31,488 nt of DNA from Aalborgiella sp043769295 (GCA_043769295.1 JAYVJL010000018.1:1-31488), one strand, 5' to 3'; shown: positions 7,971 to 16,650, counted from the first letter of the stretch. The notes: generated from the letters alone by a model not told the origin. Translations and numbers: made by a program.

Positions 7971-8957
7971 CTAGGCGTGTGAAGGTACCAAAAAATCCCG
8001 GCTGATATGGGCACCCAGCTCATTCACACGGTCTAAAAACTGCGTCAAATACGCGTGCAAGCCGGTCGCCAAAATCTCGTCAATCCGGCCGTATTGCAGT
8101 TCGGCCCGTAATTTGCCAGCACAGCGCTGTGTTTCACTGGCGGGGTTCATGGCGATGTAACCCAGGTTTTCAACCACGCCGTTCAAACTGGCATGCAGGG
8201 AACGTGGCATGTCGTGGCGCAAGATCAGCAACTCGGCCACGCGCTCGGGCTTGATGACATCGCGGTACACCTTGCGGTAGATCTCAAACCCACTGACGCT
8301 GCGCAAAATGGCGCTCCAATGGTAGAAATCGTATTCCTGGTCTTTGTCGGTGACGGCACCAAAAAACTCGCCCTGGCCGCCCTGACCACCATTGACACCT
8401 TTCAAGGCATGAAATTTCACATCGACCAAGCGGGCGGTGTTGTCGGAGCGCTCCAGAAACGTCCCCAGACGCATGAAGTGCAAAGCCTCGTCCATCAGCA
8501 TGGTGCCAATGGTGACGCCGCGCGACAGATGGGAGCGGAACTTCACCCACTCCAAAAATTGACCCGGGTCCTGCTCAAACTCGCCATCGGCAATCTTGCG
8601 TTTGACTTCCAGCCAGGTTTGGTTCTTCGTTTCCCAGACCTCGGTGGTCAAGGTGCCACGCACGGCTCTGGCGTTTTCGCGGGCTGCGCGCAGGCAGGAG
8701 ATGATGGAAGATGCGTTGTCTTCATCCTTGACCATGAAATCCATCACTTTTTGCGGTGTGATCTCGCCATGCAGCTTGGTGTATAAGCCCAGTAACTCGC
8801 TGATGGACAGCAATCCCTGCCACCCCAGCAAGGTCATTTCAGAGCTTTGCGGCAGCAATGAGGCCTGGTAGTTCACATCCAGCATACGGGCCGTGTTTTC
8901 GGCGCGCTCGGTGTAACGGGACATCCAAAATAAATGATCTGCGGTGCGCGATAACAT
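7971..8957 (-). CDS. Alpha-E domain protein (DUF403)
   Basis: The 328-residue, mostly helical protein begins MLSRTADHLFWMSRYTERAE, the hallmark opening of the alpha-E family, and later has RSDNTARLVDVKFHAL. The biochemical role is not known. Family members are almost always encoded with a circularly permuted ATP-grasp protein and often with a transglutaminase, and are thought to take part in forming or modifying a peptide. Here it follows the ATP-grasp gene by 12 bases, with AAGGAGAA six bases before ATG 8957 and overlapping the upstream stop, so the two are translated from one message. The usual transglutaminase gene is not beside it. Confidence 0.92.
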   Translation of the reverse strand: MLSRTADHLFWMSRYTERAENTARMLDVNYQASLLPQSSEMTLLGWQGLLSISELLGLYTKLHGEITPQKVMDFMVKDEDNASSIISCLRAARENARAVRGTLTTEVWETKNQTWLEVKRKIADGEFEQDPGQFLEWVKFRSHLSRGVTIGTMLMDEALHFMRLGTFLERSDNTARLVDVKFHALKGVNGGQGGQGEFFGAVTDKDQEYDFYHWSAILRSVSGFEIYRKVYRDVIKPERVAELLILRHDMPRSLHASLNGVVENLGYIAMNPASETQRCAGKLRAELQYGRIDEILATGLHAYLTQFLDRVNELGAHISRDFLVPSHA

Positions 8958-8969
8958 GCTGGTTCTCCT

Positions 8970-10478
8970 TCAGGATTGCGTTTGCGTTGCAGCGCCGTTA
9001 ACAGCAGCGGGGGGAGAAGCATCGTCTTCCAGAATCCAGGTATCTTTGGTACCACCGCCCTGGGATGAGTTGACCACCAAAGAACCTTCTTTGAGCGCCA
9101 CGCGCGTCAGGCCGCCGGGCACCATTTGCACGGTTTTGCCGCTCAGCACATACGGGCGCAGGTCGATATGGCGCGGTGCAATACCGCTTTCAACAAAGGT
9201 CGGACAGCTGGACAAGCTCAGCGTGGGCTGGGCGATGTAGCCGCCCGGGTTGGCGATGATGGCTTGCCGGAAATCTTCAATCTCCGCTTTGGTCGATGCC
9301 GGGCCCACCAGCATGCCATAGCCGCCAGCGCCATGCACTTCTTTCACCACCAGGTCTTTCAGGTTGGCCAGGGTGTACTTCAAGTCATCGTCATTGCGGC
9401 ACATGTAGGTGGGCACGTTGTTCAAAATGGGCTTTTCACCCAGATAGAACTCGATCATTTTCGGCACGTAGGGGTAGATGGATTTGTCATCCGCCACACC
9501 CGTACCGACCGCATTGCAAATGCTCACATGGCCGGCGCGGTAGGCGTCCAATAAGCCCGGACAACCGAGGGTGGAGGTCGGCCTGAACGCCGTGGGGTCC
9601 AAAAAGTCATCGTCCACGCGGCGGTAGATCACATCGACCCGCTTCGGGCCGCGCGTGGTGCGCATGTAGACAAACTTGTCTTTGACAAACAGGTCCTGCC
9701 CTTCCACCAGTTCAACACCCATTTGCTGCGCCAAAAAGGCGTGTTCAAAATAGGCACTGTTGTACATGCCAGGCGTCAACACCACCACCAAAGGCTCTGC
9801 CGCGCTGGCGGGGGCGCTGGCGCGCAGGGTTTCAAGCAGCAAATCGGGGTAATGTGCTACAGGTGCAACGCGGTGCATGTTGAACAGACTGGGGAACAGC
9901 CGCATCATCATTTTGCGGTCTTCCAGCATGTAGCTCACACCGCTGGGAACGCGCAGATTGTCCTCCAGCACGAAGTACTCGCCATTGCCTTTGGCGTCTG
10001 GCGCGCGGACGATGTCGATGCCACTGATCTGCGAATAAATCTGGTTCGGGACCTTGATGCCCATCATCTCGGGCCGAAACTGCGCGTTTTGCATGATCTG
10101 CTCGCGCGGCACAATGCCGGCCTTGATGATTTCCTGGTCGTGGTAGACATCGTGGATAAAGCGGTTCAAGGCGGTGACACGCTGCACCAGGCCTTTTTCC
10201 ATATTGCTCCACTCGTGCGCGGGGATGATGCGCGGAATCAGGTCGAAGGGAATCAAACGCTCCGTGCCCGAACCATCTTCATCTTTGGCACCGTAGACCG
10301 CAAAGGTGATGCCGACGCGGCGAAAAATCATTTCCGCCTCTTCGCGCCGCTTGGCCATCATGTCACCGGGCTGCTGTGCTAGCCAGATGTCATAGTTTTT
10401 GTAATGTTCCCGAACACCGGCGCCCTTGGTAAAAAATTCATAAGGCAAAGCTTTGTACATTTCGTCGAATTTCTGCAT
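8970..10478 (-). CDS. Circularly permuted ATP-grasp protein
   Basis: This 502-residue protein belongs to the circularly permuted ATP-grasp type 2 group (formerly DUF404/DUF407). Recognisable stretches are IPFDLIPRIIPAHEW, FIHDVYHDQEIIKAGIVP, YVFEH-type RRVDDDFLDP, KEVHGAGGYGMLVGP and, near the end, RHIDLRPYVLSGK and SSQGGGTKDTWIL. ATP-grasp enzymes join an acid to an amine through an acyl-phosphate, so a peptide ligase role is inferred; the product is unknown. A good ribosome site (TAGGAGA) precedes ATG 10478. It is the first gene of a two-gene unit with the alpha-E protein and has an 87-base gap from the upstream comEC stop. Confidence 0.92.
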   Translation of the reverse strand: MQKFDEMYKALPYEFFTKGAGVREHYKNYDIWLAQQPGDMMAKRREEAEMIFRRVGITFAVYGAKDEDGSGTERLIPFDLIPRIIPAHEWSNMEKGLVQRVTALNRFIHDVYHDQEIIKAGIVPREQIMQNAQFRPEMMGIKVPNQIYSQISGIDIVRAPDAKGNGEYFVLEDNLRVPSGVSYMLEDRKMMMRLFPSLFNMHRVAPVAHYPDLLLETLRASAPASAAEPLVVVLTPGMYNSAYFEHAFLAQQMGVELVEGQDLFVKDKFVYMRTTRGPKRVDVIYRRVDDDFLDPTAFRPTSTLGCPGLLDAYRAGHVSICNAVGTGVADDKSIYPYVPKMIEFYLGEKPILNNVPTYMCRNDDDLKYTLANLKDLVVKEVHGAGGYGMLVGPASTKAEIEDFRQAIIANPGGYIAQPTLSLSSCPTFVESGIAPRHIDLRPYVLSGKTVQMVPGGLTRVALKEGSLVVNSSQGGGTKDTWILEDDASPPAAVNGAATQTQS

Positions 10479-10565
10479 ACAAAAAGGTCTCCTACCTTTA
10501 GGATAGCAAGATATGGGCCTATTTGTGATCTGAAATGCTTTCTGCGTGAAAAAATGTCATGCTCG

Positions 10566-13328
10566 CTAGGGAACTTGATGGTGCCAGTAATGCTTTACTT
10601 GCTGGCGCTGGCAGACGATGCGCTGCGGGTTGGCTGACGACCAGGCCGCCGCACCGCAGTGCGCAGAGTCGACAGTTTTGATGTTCCGCTCTTGGTAACG
10701 CGCCATCACAGGCGGCGCGGGATGACCAAAACGGTTGCGGTAACCCGCTTGAACGATGGCCAGCTGCGGCTTCACCGCATCTAAAAAAGCGGCGCTGGAC
10801 GATGTTTTACTCCCGTGGTGCGGCACCAACAAGATGGTGCTTTGCAACACCTTGTTGTCAGGTGCATCTGCATGACGGCTAACCAGGCGCGCTTCCTGTG
10901 CCTGCTCAATGTCACCCACCAGCAATGCACTATTTTGGTGCGCACTAACGTGTCTCGAAAGCTGGGCGTTTGTCTGAGGGTTTGTACGCGTACTCGCGCT
11001 GATGCGCAGCACACAGCTCATGGCATTTGACTTTGCCGACGCCTCGTAGTCCGCGCTATCTGGGTGCAACACGGTGAAGTCCACCCCATCCCACTGCCAC
11101 TGCTGGCCCGCATAACAGCGGGTCGCGCGTTTGACGGCATGCAGTTCGTGTGCATCCTCAATAGAGCTGATGAACTGGGCATTCGGGTGCATGGTCAAAA
11201 CAGATTTGATGCCACCCGCGTGGTCAATATCACGATGGCTGAGCATGACGGTATCGACCTTCTCACCCGTCGAGCGCAGCAAAGGAACCAGCACGCGATG
11301 GCCCGCATCGCTCTCTAATGAAAAGCGTGGCCCCGCGTCGTAGACCAGTGTGTGGTGGGCTGTGCGCACGATCACAGCATTGCCTTGGCCAATATCGGCG
11401 GCCAACAGCTCAAACTGCCCGAGTTCAGGCCGCGATGCCTGCCACAGCACAACGGGTAGCAACAAAGGCAAACCGAGCACCCGCAAACGCCAAGGCCACG
11501 GCATGACCAGGAACAGCCCGCCCAAAACACCCATGGCACTGCTGAACAAGCTTGGCGTAGCGACTGAAACCGTCGCCCAGGAGAAGCTGGCTAGATAGGT
11601 CAAATACACCGACAAACCTTGCATAGCCACTGCAGCCATATCCCAAATAGGCGCATACAGCGTGCCCAGCATCGCGAGCGGGGTGACCACAAACGTCACC
11701 CAGGGAATAGCCACCACATTGGCCAGCAAACCCACCACCGAGACTTGTCCAAACAGCAAAAGCGTGAGCGGTGTCAAAGCCAGTGTGATGACCCCTTGCT
11801 CGCGCGTCATGCTCCGCAAAAAAATGCCCAAGCGGTGCAAGCCGCTAACCAGCTGCCATTTTTCAACCAGCGAGGTGCGCTGTGACGGCGTTGGTGACAG
11901 GACTTTGGGTACATGCTGGGGTCTGTCCGTTGCAAAAAGCACCCCAACAGCCACAAAACTCAGCCAAAACCCGGCCTGCAACAGCGCCCAGGGGTCAAAC
12001 AGCACCACCACCGCACAGGCCAGCAGCCAAACCAAAGGCCACGGCCAGCGCTTGCCAGACAGCCTGAGCAAACTCACCATCGCCAGCATCCAGACCGTGC
12101 GCTGCGACGGCACACCCCAGCCGCTGAAGGCCGCATACAGCGTGGCCAGCAGCACGCCACCGATCAAAGCGGCATAGGGTGCAGGGAACGCCAAACACAG
12201 CCGCGCAGAACGCCGCCACAGCCAGCCGACCAGCAAAGACGCCGCCCACGCGAACATCGTGATATGGAGGCCAGAAATGCTCATGAGATGCGCCACGCCG
12301 GTGGCCCGAAACACATCCCAATCGGCACGGTCAATGGCCCGCTGATCGCCGGTGACCAGTGCAGCCACCACGCCGGCGTTGCGTGAATGGCCTTTGACCA
12401 CAGCGTCAAGTGACGTAAAGCCAGGTAAAGTCTCACCCTGCACTTGGCTGCGCAGGCGCGCAAACACCGCATCGCGCACCTTGAGCCGCAAGCGCTCAAT
12501 CGGGTGCTGCCGGGTGTCGTTCAAACGCCGCGGCAAGGCATCACGCGCACCTGCGCGCACGTAGCCGGTGGCCTGCACGCCCTGCTCCCACAGGTACAGT
12601 TCGTAATCAAAGCCGTCGGGGTTGTTGTTGCCATGGGGTGCTTTGAGCCGCACGGTCATCTGCCAGCGCTCACCGGGCAGCAAATGAACGGGCTGACGCT
12701 GCAACTCAAAAACGGGGTCACTGATGATGTCTTCTTTGCTCTTTTGTGTACTCTTTTGCGTACTCTTTTGCGTACTTTTTTGCGTACTTTTTTGTGCACT
12801 GTTGCCGCCGCTGAAAACACCGCCGTACCAGCTCAGGTCGATCAAGGGCGGCAAGGTGACGGGCAAAGTAGCGACCTTGGACGCCTCAACCGGGGTGGTG
12901 CTGACGGCGGCGGTGGCGCTGTCAGTCTCAGCCCACACATGGGCCGATTCAACCTCCAGGCGAAAGCGCAAACCCGCATCACTTTCTTGCGGCATGGCAG
13001 CAACAATGCCCACCACCTGCACATCTTTGCCCTCCAGCGCAGCTTGCAGGGTTTGCGAACTGTAGGCCACGGCACGCCAGCCGGTGACGCCAAAAGCCAG
13101 CGCAGCCACCGCTGTGCCATACGCGCAAGCAGCTATAAAACGCCACAGATTGTCGCGTTGTTTGGCAACAACGCGTTGCCTTCTATTTACTATATTTTTA
13201 ATAGCGACATAAGCAATAAATACGCCGGCTATAGCACTAATTAAGAGGTAAATAGAGGATTCATACAGCTTGGACTGCCCCAACTGCAAGGCACTGCCCA
13301 ACACCCAGCCAAGCAAGAGGGGCACCAT
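10566..13328 (-). CDS. comEC: ComEC/Rec2 DNA-uptake channel protein
   Basis: The 920-residue inner-membrane protein carries single-stranded DNA into the cytoplasm during natural transformation. It has an N-terminal membrane and OB-like region (DUF4131), a central competence domain with many helices (including VAHLMSISGLHITMFAW), and a C-terminal metallo-beta-lactamase-like domain with DIGQGNAVIV, LSHRDIDHAGG and VPHHGSKTSSS. All parts look complete, so it is probably functional. Two oddities: five tandem four-residue units (SAQK then STQK four times, residues about 177-196) in the N-terminal soluble region, and a dispersed repeat encoding residues about 34-47 in a membrane helix. It follows hemY in the same direction after a 76-base gap holding 12-base direct repeats. 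Confidence 0.93.
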   Translation of the reverse strand: MVPLLLGWVLGSALQLGQSKLYESSIYLLISAIAGVFIAYVAIKNIVNRRQRVVAKQRDNLWRFIAACAYGTAVAALAFGVTGWRAVAYSSQTLQAALEGKDVQVVGIVAAMPQESDAGLRFRLEVESAHVWAETDSATAAVSTTPVEASKVATLPVTLPPLIDLSWYGGVFSGGNSAQKSTQKSTQKSTQKSTQKSKEDIISDPVFELQRQPVHLLPGERWQMTVRLKAPHGNNNPDGFDYELYLWEQGVQATGYVRAGARDALPRRLNDTRQHPIERLRLKVRDAVFARLRSQVQGETLPGFTSLDAVVKGHSRNAGVVAALVTGDQRAIDRADWDVFRATGVAHLMSISGLHITMFAWAASLLVGWLWRRSARLCLAFPAPYAALIGGVLLATLYAAFSGWGVPSQRTVWMLAMVSLLRLSGKRWPWPLVWLLACAVVVLFDPWALLQAGFWLSFVAVGVLFATDRPQHVPKVLSPTPSQRTSLVEKWQLVSGLHRLGIFLRSMTREQGVITLALTPLTLLLFGQVSVVGLLANVVAIPWVTFVVTPLAMLGTLYAPIWDMAAVAMQGLSVYLTYLASFSWATVSVATPSLFSSAMGVLGGLFLVMPWPWRLRVLGLPLLLPVVLWQASRPELGQFELLAADIGQGNAVIVRTAHHTLVYDAGPRFSLESDAGHRVLVPLLRSTGEKVDTVMLSHRDIDHAGGIKSVLTMHPNAQFISSIEDAHELHAVKRATRCYAGQQWQWDGVDFTVLHPDSADYEASAKSNAMSCVLRISASTRTNPQTNAQLSRHVSAHQNSALLVGDIEQAQEARLVSRHADAPDNKVLQSTILLVPHHGSKTSSSAAFLDAVKPQLAIVQAGYRNRFGHPAPPVMARYQERNIKTVDSAHCGAAAWSSANPQRIVCQRQQVKHYWHHQVP
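12739..12798 (-). repeat. 12-base tandem repeat, five units, in comEC
   Basis: Five units of about CTCTTTTGCGTA (plus strand) run head to tail at 12739, 12751, 12763, 12775 and 12787, differing at one to three positions. On the coding strand they encode SAQK then STQK four times. Twelve bases is four codons, so gain or loss of a unit keeps the frame. Confidence 0.93.
13189..13229 (+). repeat. Dispersed 41-base repeat, copy 3, inside comEC (antisense to the gene)
   Basis: ACTAT 13189-13193, 7-base loop, ATAGC 13201-13205, AGCA, GCCGGC 13224-13229: 18 of 20 fixed positions match. The right end, TAAATACGCCGGCTATAG, is identical to copy 2. In comEC it is read from the other strand as AGVFIAYVAIKNIV, part of a membrane helix. 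Confidence 0.85.
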
Positions 13329-13360
13329 CTGACTTGGGTGTCTGGCTAAGGTTAAGTGAA

Positions 13361-13396
13361 GTGAACGGGTCGGTGAACGGGTCGGTGAGCGGATCA
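13361..13396. repeat. 12-base direct repeats between hemY and comEC
   Basis: GTGAACGGGTCG occurs twice in a row (13361-13372, 13373-13384), followed by a third diverged unit GTGAGCGGATCA (13385-13396). It lies in the 76-base gap just after the hemY stop. Confidence 0.85.
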
Positions 13397-13404
13397 GGTC
13401 CAGA

Positions 13405-14709
13405 TCACGACAAGACCGCCACTTGGGCCGACTTTTTCCAGGCTTGTACGGCCACAGCCGTCTCGCCGCGCTGCTCGGCCAGCTCGGCCAGTGCGATCCA
13501 GGCTTGGCGTTGCAGGCTGGCGTCCTTCAACTGGGGGGCCGCTTGCGACAGCTGCTGCTGCGCTTTGCCCCACAAACTGCGGGTTTTGCAGGCCATACCC
13601 GCCAAATACTGCAAACGGCTGTCTCTGGGGTTGGCGCGCTGGGCGTTTTCAATCTTGGCCAGCCAGTTGTCGTCCATAGACGCCAGGGTGGCTTCAATGG
13701 TTTGCACCAGCTTGACACTCAGGCTGTCCGAAAGAGACAGCGCATCCGACGCCCCGCCACCTGCCAGCATGCGGTCCCACACCGGCAGCAACCAGGTGCG
13801 CACCTGTTGGGCGTCGCCTTGCAAGGCGTTCAAACGGTAGGCGGCGTGGATGGCGATGTCAGGCTGGTTGCGCTCTGCGGCGTCCAAACTGCGCCAAACG
13901 CTCTGCAATTGCGCGACATCGCGGGCATCGTCCAGCATGCTCAGCACCAGGCTTCGTACCAGGCTTTGCGCCGCAGCGGGTGAAAACGCACGGTGTTTGG
14001 CCAGCAAACGGGTGGTTTCCAGGGCTGATGCGCTCAAGTTTTCAAGCTGCGCCGCTTTGAGTTTCAGGCGCAGTGCCACGGTACGGCGCACCGCGCCCAA
14101 GGGCAGCTGGGCCAGCCAGCGCAGCGCAGCCGGCGCATCTCTGTCGTCCAAGGCCCATTGGGCGGCCAGCAATTGGGTGCCTTCGCGTGTTTCCTGCGCG
14201 GCTTTGGGGTTGTGGTGTTCCAGCGCCTGTTGCAAATGCTCGTCACGCGCTGATTTGTCCTGCAGGGCATGCGCGCTTTGGGCGGCCATGACGTGGGCCA
14301 AAGCGCGCAACTGGGCGGCGTTGGCGGGTCGGTCGTGGTGGACACCAATTGCGTGGTCAATGGTTTGATCCAAACTCAACGCCGCCACAGCGGCTTTACG
14401 CGCCCGAATGTAGCGCCCCGCCATGAAGTGGGACTGCGCGTTGAACAATTCCGCGTTCAGGGCCCGCTCTTTTTGCAGGGCACGCCAGCGCTGCGCCTGT
14501 ACCGGCAAGGAAAACAACAATGCCATGGTGCGCAGTGCCACGTAGATCAGCACAAAGGCCGCGGCCAGAACCAACAACACAAAGTTGAGTGACAAATCAA
14601 TGCGGTGCGGTGCCCAAAAAACGGTCACCGTAGCGTCGTTGTCGCCTGCAAACAGGGCGCTGGCCACTGCAATGGCAAACAGTGCTAAAAACCAAAGAGC
14701 GGCGCGCAT
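13405..14709 (-). CDS. hemY: HemY-type membrane protein with TPR region (heme biosynthesis operon)
   Basis: The 434-residue protein opens with two membrane helices (about 1-20 and 40-62) and the HemY N-terminal domain, with the conserved stretch DNDATVTVFW. The remainder is alanine-rich and helical like TPR repeats, facing the periplasm. Despite the name it is not the protoporphyrinogen oxidase of Gram-positive bacteria; its exact role beside heme synthesis is unsettled. It starts one base after the hemX stop, so it is in the hemC-hemD-hemX-hemY operon. Length is close to the family norm of about 400. Confidence 0.9.
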   Translation of the reverse strand: MRAALWFLALFAIAVASALFAGDNDATVTVFWAPHRIDLSLNFVLLVLAAAFVLIYVALRTMALLFSLPVQAQRWRALQKERALNAELFNAQSHFMAGRYIRARKAAVAALSLDQTIDHAIGVHHDRPANAAQLRALAHVMAAQSAHALQDKSARDEHLQQALEHHNPKAAQETREGTQLLAAQWALDDRDAPAALRWLAQLPLGAVRRTVALRLKLKAAQLENLSASALETTRLLAKHRAFSPAAAQSLVRSLVLSMLDDARDVAQLQSVWRSLDAAERNQPDIAIHAAYRLNALQGDAQQVRTWLLPVWDRMLAGGGASDALSLSDSLSVKLVQTIEATLASMDDNWLAKIENAQRANPRDSRLQYLAGMACKTRSLWGKAQQQLSQAAPQLKDASLQRQAWIALAELAEQRGETAVAVQAWKKSAQVAVLS

Positions 14710-14710
14710 A

Positions 14711-15856
14711 TCAGCGACCTGCCGCCGCCAGCGTCAAGGCGGACAAAGACTCATCCAGACCCGGAATTGCCATCGTGCCCAACTGCGCCTGAATTTGTTG
14801 CATCAAGGCAAACACGACTTGCGAGGACTTGGCGCTGGGATCTGCATATTTGTGGATATCGGCGTTGACCGATGCCAAATCAGCCTTGGCAGACGCTACT
14901 TGCCGGCTCAGCAGGCCCAGCCGTGCGTTGAGCAGCTTGAGCTTGAGATTTTCACGGAAGAAGAAGGTTTGTTCAGGCGATAAAAGCACGGCCTCAGGGT
15001 GTTCAATCCGGCTGACCCGGACCAGTTTAAGCAACTCGGTACGCACAGCGCTCCAGCCCGTTTGCCACCATGAAGCGCCCATCGCCTGCCAGCTGACCGT
15101 GGCTTTCGCTGTGCCGGCTTCATCAGCCTTGGATTTTTTAGGCTGATCCGCGGCATTCGGTTTATCGGTCATGGGTGCAAGTGCTGTGGTTGAAGCTGCA
15201 GCAGCTCCTACGGCGTTGATCACCGGCATATCCCCCACCAGGCGCGTCAGCTCGTCCAGCTTGCCCAGCAAGGTGGGAATGTCGGTGACCGTGGCGGCTT
15301 TGATGCGCTCGCTGTCGTTGACCAAAGCGCGGCGGACCGCGTTGAGCCGGGGTTGCGCAGCCCGTGCGAGGCGTTGATCGGCTGTTTTAAGCGCAGCCAG
15401 CAGGGGCTCCACGCTGCCCGTCAACTGGGCTTGCTGCTGCGCCAGGCGCAAAGCAGATTCAATGTCGACCACCAAATTTTCATCGCGGGAACGTGACAGG
15501 CTTTGCATCAATTCGTCGAGTTGACCGCGCTGCAGCGCCACTTCACCCAGCCGCGTTTCGTTGAACGCGGCCTTGGCAGCGGCATCACGAGCCACGTCTT
15601 GTGCATTTTTAGCCACCGCTCGGGCCTCGACGCTGACGGTAGTGGCTTCGGCGCTTTGCCTCGCCAAGTGCTCTTGAATACCCGCCAGTTTGCGCCATAA
15701 ATAGGCACTAACCAGCAAAGATGTTACCAAAGCTGCTATGCTAAATATAGCAAAAAGCTTGGCATAAACACCCATCCCCTGGCCCTCCTGCGGCGCAGTG
15801 GCGCTTTCAGGGGTAGTTTGGGTGTTAGGGGTATCCGTCACGGGGTGTTCGCTCAT
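14711..15856 (-). CDS. hemX: HemX-type membrane protein of the hemCDXY operon
   Basis: The protein has 381 residues from ATG 15856: a short cytoplasmic N-terminus, one membrane helix at about 34-54, then a coiled-coil and HemX domain outside (for example QSLSRSRDENLVVDIESAL). HemX is often labelled uroporphyrin-III C-methyltransferase, but the methylase domain is absent, so it is more likely an accessory membrane protein. The frame stays open upstream to 16042 inside hemD. I prefer ATG 15856 because it overlaps the hemD stop as ATGA, the coupling style used elsewhere in this operon, and the longer N-terminus looks unlike HemX. Repeat copy 4 encodes residues about 28-41 at the start of the membrane helix. 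Confidence 0.88.
   Translation of the reverse strand: MSEHPVTDTPNTQTTPESATAPQEGQGMGVYAKLFAIFSIAALVTSLLVSAYLWRKLAGIQEHLARQSAEATTVSVEARAVAKNAQDVARDAAAKAAFNETRLGEVALQRGQLDELMQSLSRSRDENLVVDIESALRLAQQQAQLTGSVEPLLAALKTADQRLARAAQPRLNAVRRALVNDSERIKAATVTDIPTLLGKLDELTRLVGDMPVINAVGAAAASTTALAPMTDKPNAADQPKKSKADEAGTAKATVSWQAMGASWWQTGWSAVRTELLKLVRVSRIEHPEAVLLSPEQTFFFRENLKLKLLNARLGLLSRQVASAKADLASVNADIHKYADPSAKSSQVVFALMQQIQAQLGTMAIPGLDESLSALTLAAAGR
15735..15775 (+). repeat. Possible diverged repeat, copy 4, inside hemX (antisense to the gene)
   Basis: The left half is perfect: TGCTAT 15734-15739, 7-base loop, ATAGCA 15747-15752. GGCATAAACACC follows, like the family's GGCA-TAAATACGCC but shifted by three bases, and GCCGGC is absent. 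Only 12 of 20 fixed positions match, so this is the weakest copy. The reading frame (MGVYAKLFAIFSIA) agrees with copies 3, 5 and 7. Confidence 0.5.
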
Positions 15857-16650
15857 AGCAGAGATTCTATCGAAGCCGCCACGTCGGCTAGCAAGGGCCG
15901 TGACTCGTAAACAACACCAAAACCCGCCCCGCGCGCCGCCTGGGCAATGCGGGGGTGCGTCGCCAATGCGCTGGCCTGTGACCAATCCACAGCCGTCGCC
16001 GACGTCAAATTCGTCACCGCCTCCGAGCTGCTGAGCAACCACAAGGACCCGTCAACACGGGCCTGCGCCATCAGCGCCTGCTCCGCTGCATCAAACACCG
16101 GTGCGCTTCGCTGGTAGCTGACCACAAAATCAACCTGTACACCAACTGCCGTCAGCTGATCTGCCAGCCAGGGCCGCCCGTTCATGGCGCCATCCTCGGC
16201 ATCTTGCGGGTCCGCCGAGCTGCCGCGCACGATCAGCACCTTGTCACCCGCTCTGACCTGCGCCTGCACGCGGTCCCACAAAGCTTCCGAGTCGAATTGC
16301 GGGGCATCTGCGGCAGGCGCGTCAATCGCATCAGCGGGCACCGATGCGGCCAGCAATGCCTCGCGCGTTCCCGGTCCGGTTGCCCACGCTCTGTATTTAA
16401 TAGCACCATAGGCATATTTTATGCCGGATAGATGCTCATTTGACTGGTAAAAATACCGTACCGCATTGCTGCTGACAAACATCAACGCACTGTATTGGTG
16501 CAAATTCAGCCAAGCCTGCACGATGCCACTGGGGTCTTTGGGTGCGCCGATATGAATCAAAGGGAGCGCGACCGCATCAATATGAAGGCCGCGAAGCTGC
16601 TTGACCCAGGCATCGGCCTCACGGCGTGGGCGGGTCACGATGACTTTCAT
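15853..16650 (-). CDS. hemD: Uroporphyrinogen-III synthase
   Basis: This enzyme closes hydroxymethylbilane with inversion of ring D to give uroporphyrinogen III, the branch point to heme, siroheme and cobalamin. The 265-residue protein starts MKVIVTRPRREADAW, has SALMFVSSNAVRYF near 54-68, AWATGPGTREAL near 88-99 and LLSSSEAVTNL in the second half, all typical of HemD, a family with low overall conservation. ATG 16650 overlaps the hemC stop and TGA 15853 overlaps the hemX start, each by four bases. Residues about 75-88 (SGIKYAYGAIKYRA) come from a dispersed repeat and look like an extra loop between VRYF and the conserved AWATGPGT. Confidence 0.93.
   Translation of the reverse strand: MKVIVTRPRREADAWVKQLRGLHIDAVALPLIHIGAPKDPSGIVQAWLNLHQYSALMFVSSNAVRYFYQSNEHLSGIKYAYGAIKYRAWATGPGTREALLAASVPADAIDAPAADAPQFDSEALWDRVQAQVRAGDKVLIVRGSSADPQDAEDGAMNGRPWLADQLTAVGVQVDFVVSYQRSAPVFDAAEQALMAQARVDGSLWLLSSSEAVTNLTSATAVDWSQASALATHPRIAQAARGAGFGVVYESRPLLADVAASIESLL
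16388..16428 (+). repeat. Dispersed 41-base repeat, copy 5, inside hemD (antisense to the gene)
   Basis: GCTCT 16388-16392, 7-base loop, ATAGC 16400-16404, GGCA 16411-16414, GCCGGA 16423-16428: 18 of 20 fixed positions match with exact spacing. Read from the gene strand as SGIKYAYGAIKYRA, the same frame as in comEC and rarA. Confidence 0.8.

Noticed and set aside
10491..10531. Possible ninth repeat copy before the ATP-grasp gene (CCTAC, 7 bases, ATAGC, then TGGG)
   Set aside because: Only ATAGC matches well; the GGCA position is poor and GCCGGC is absent. It is too weak to separate from chance.
15857..16042. N-terminal extension of hemX into hemD
   Set aside because: It overlaps 186 bases of hemD, looks unlike HemX, and ATG 15856 with the ATGA overlap explains the start better.
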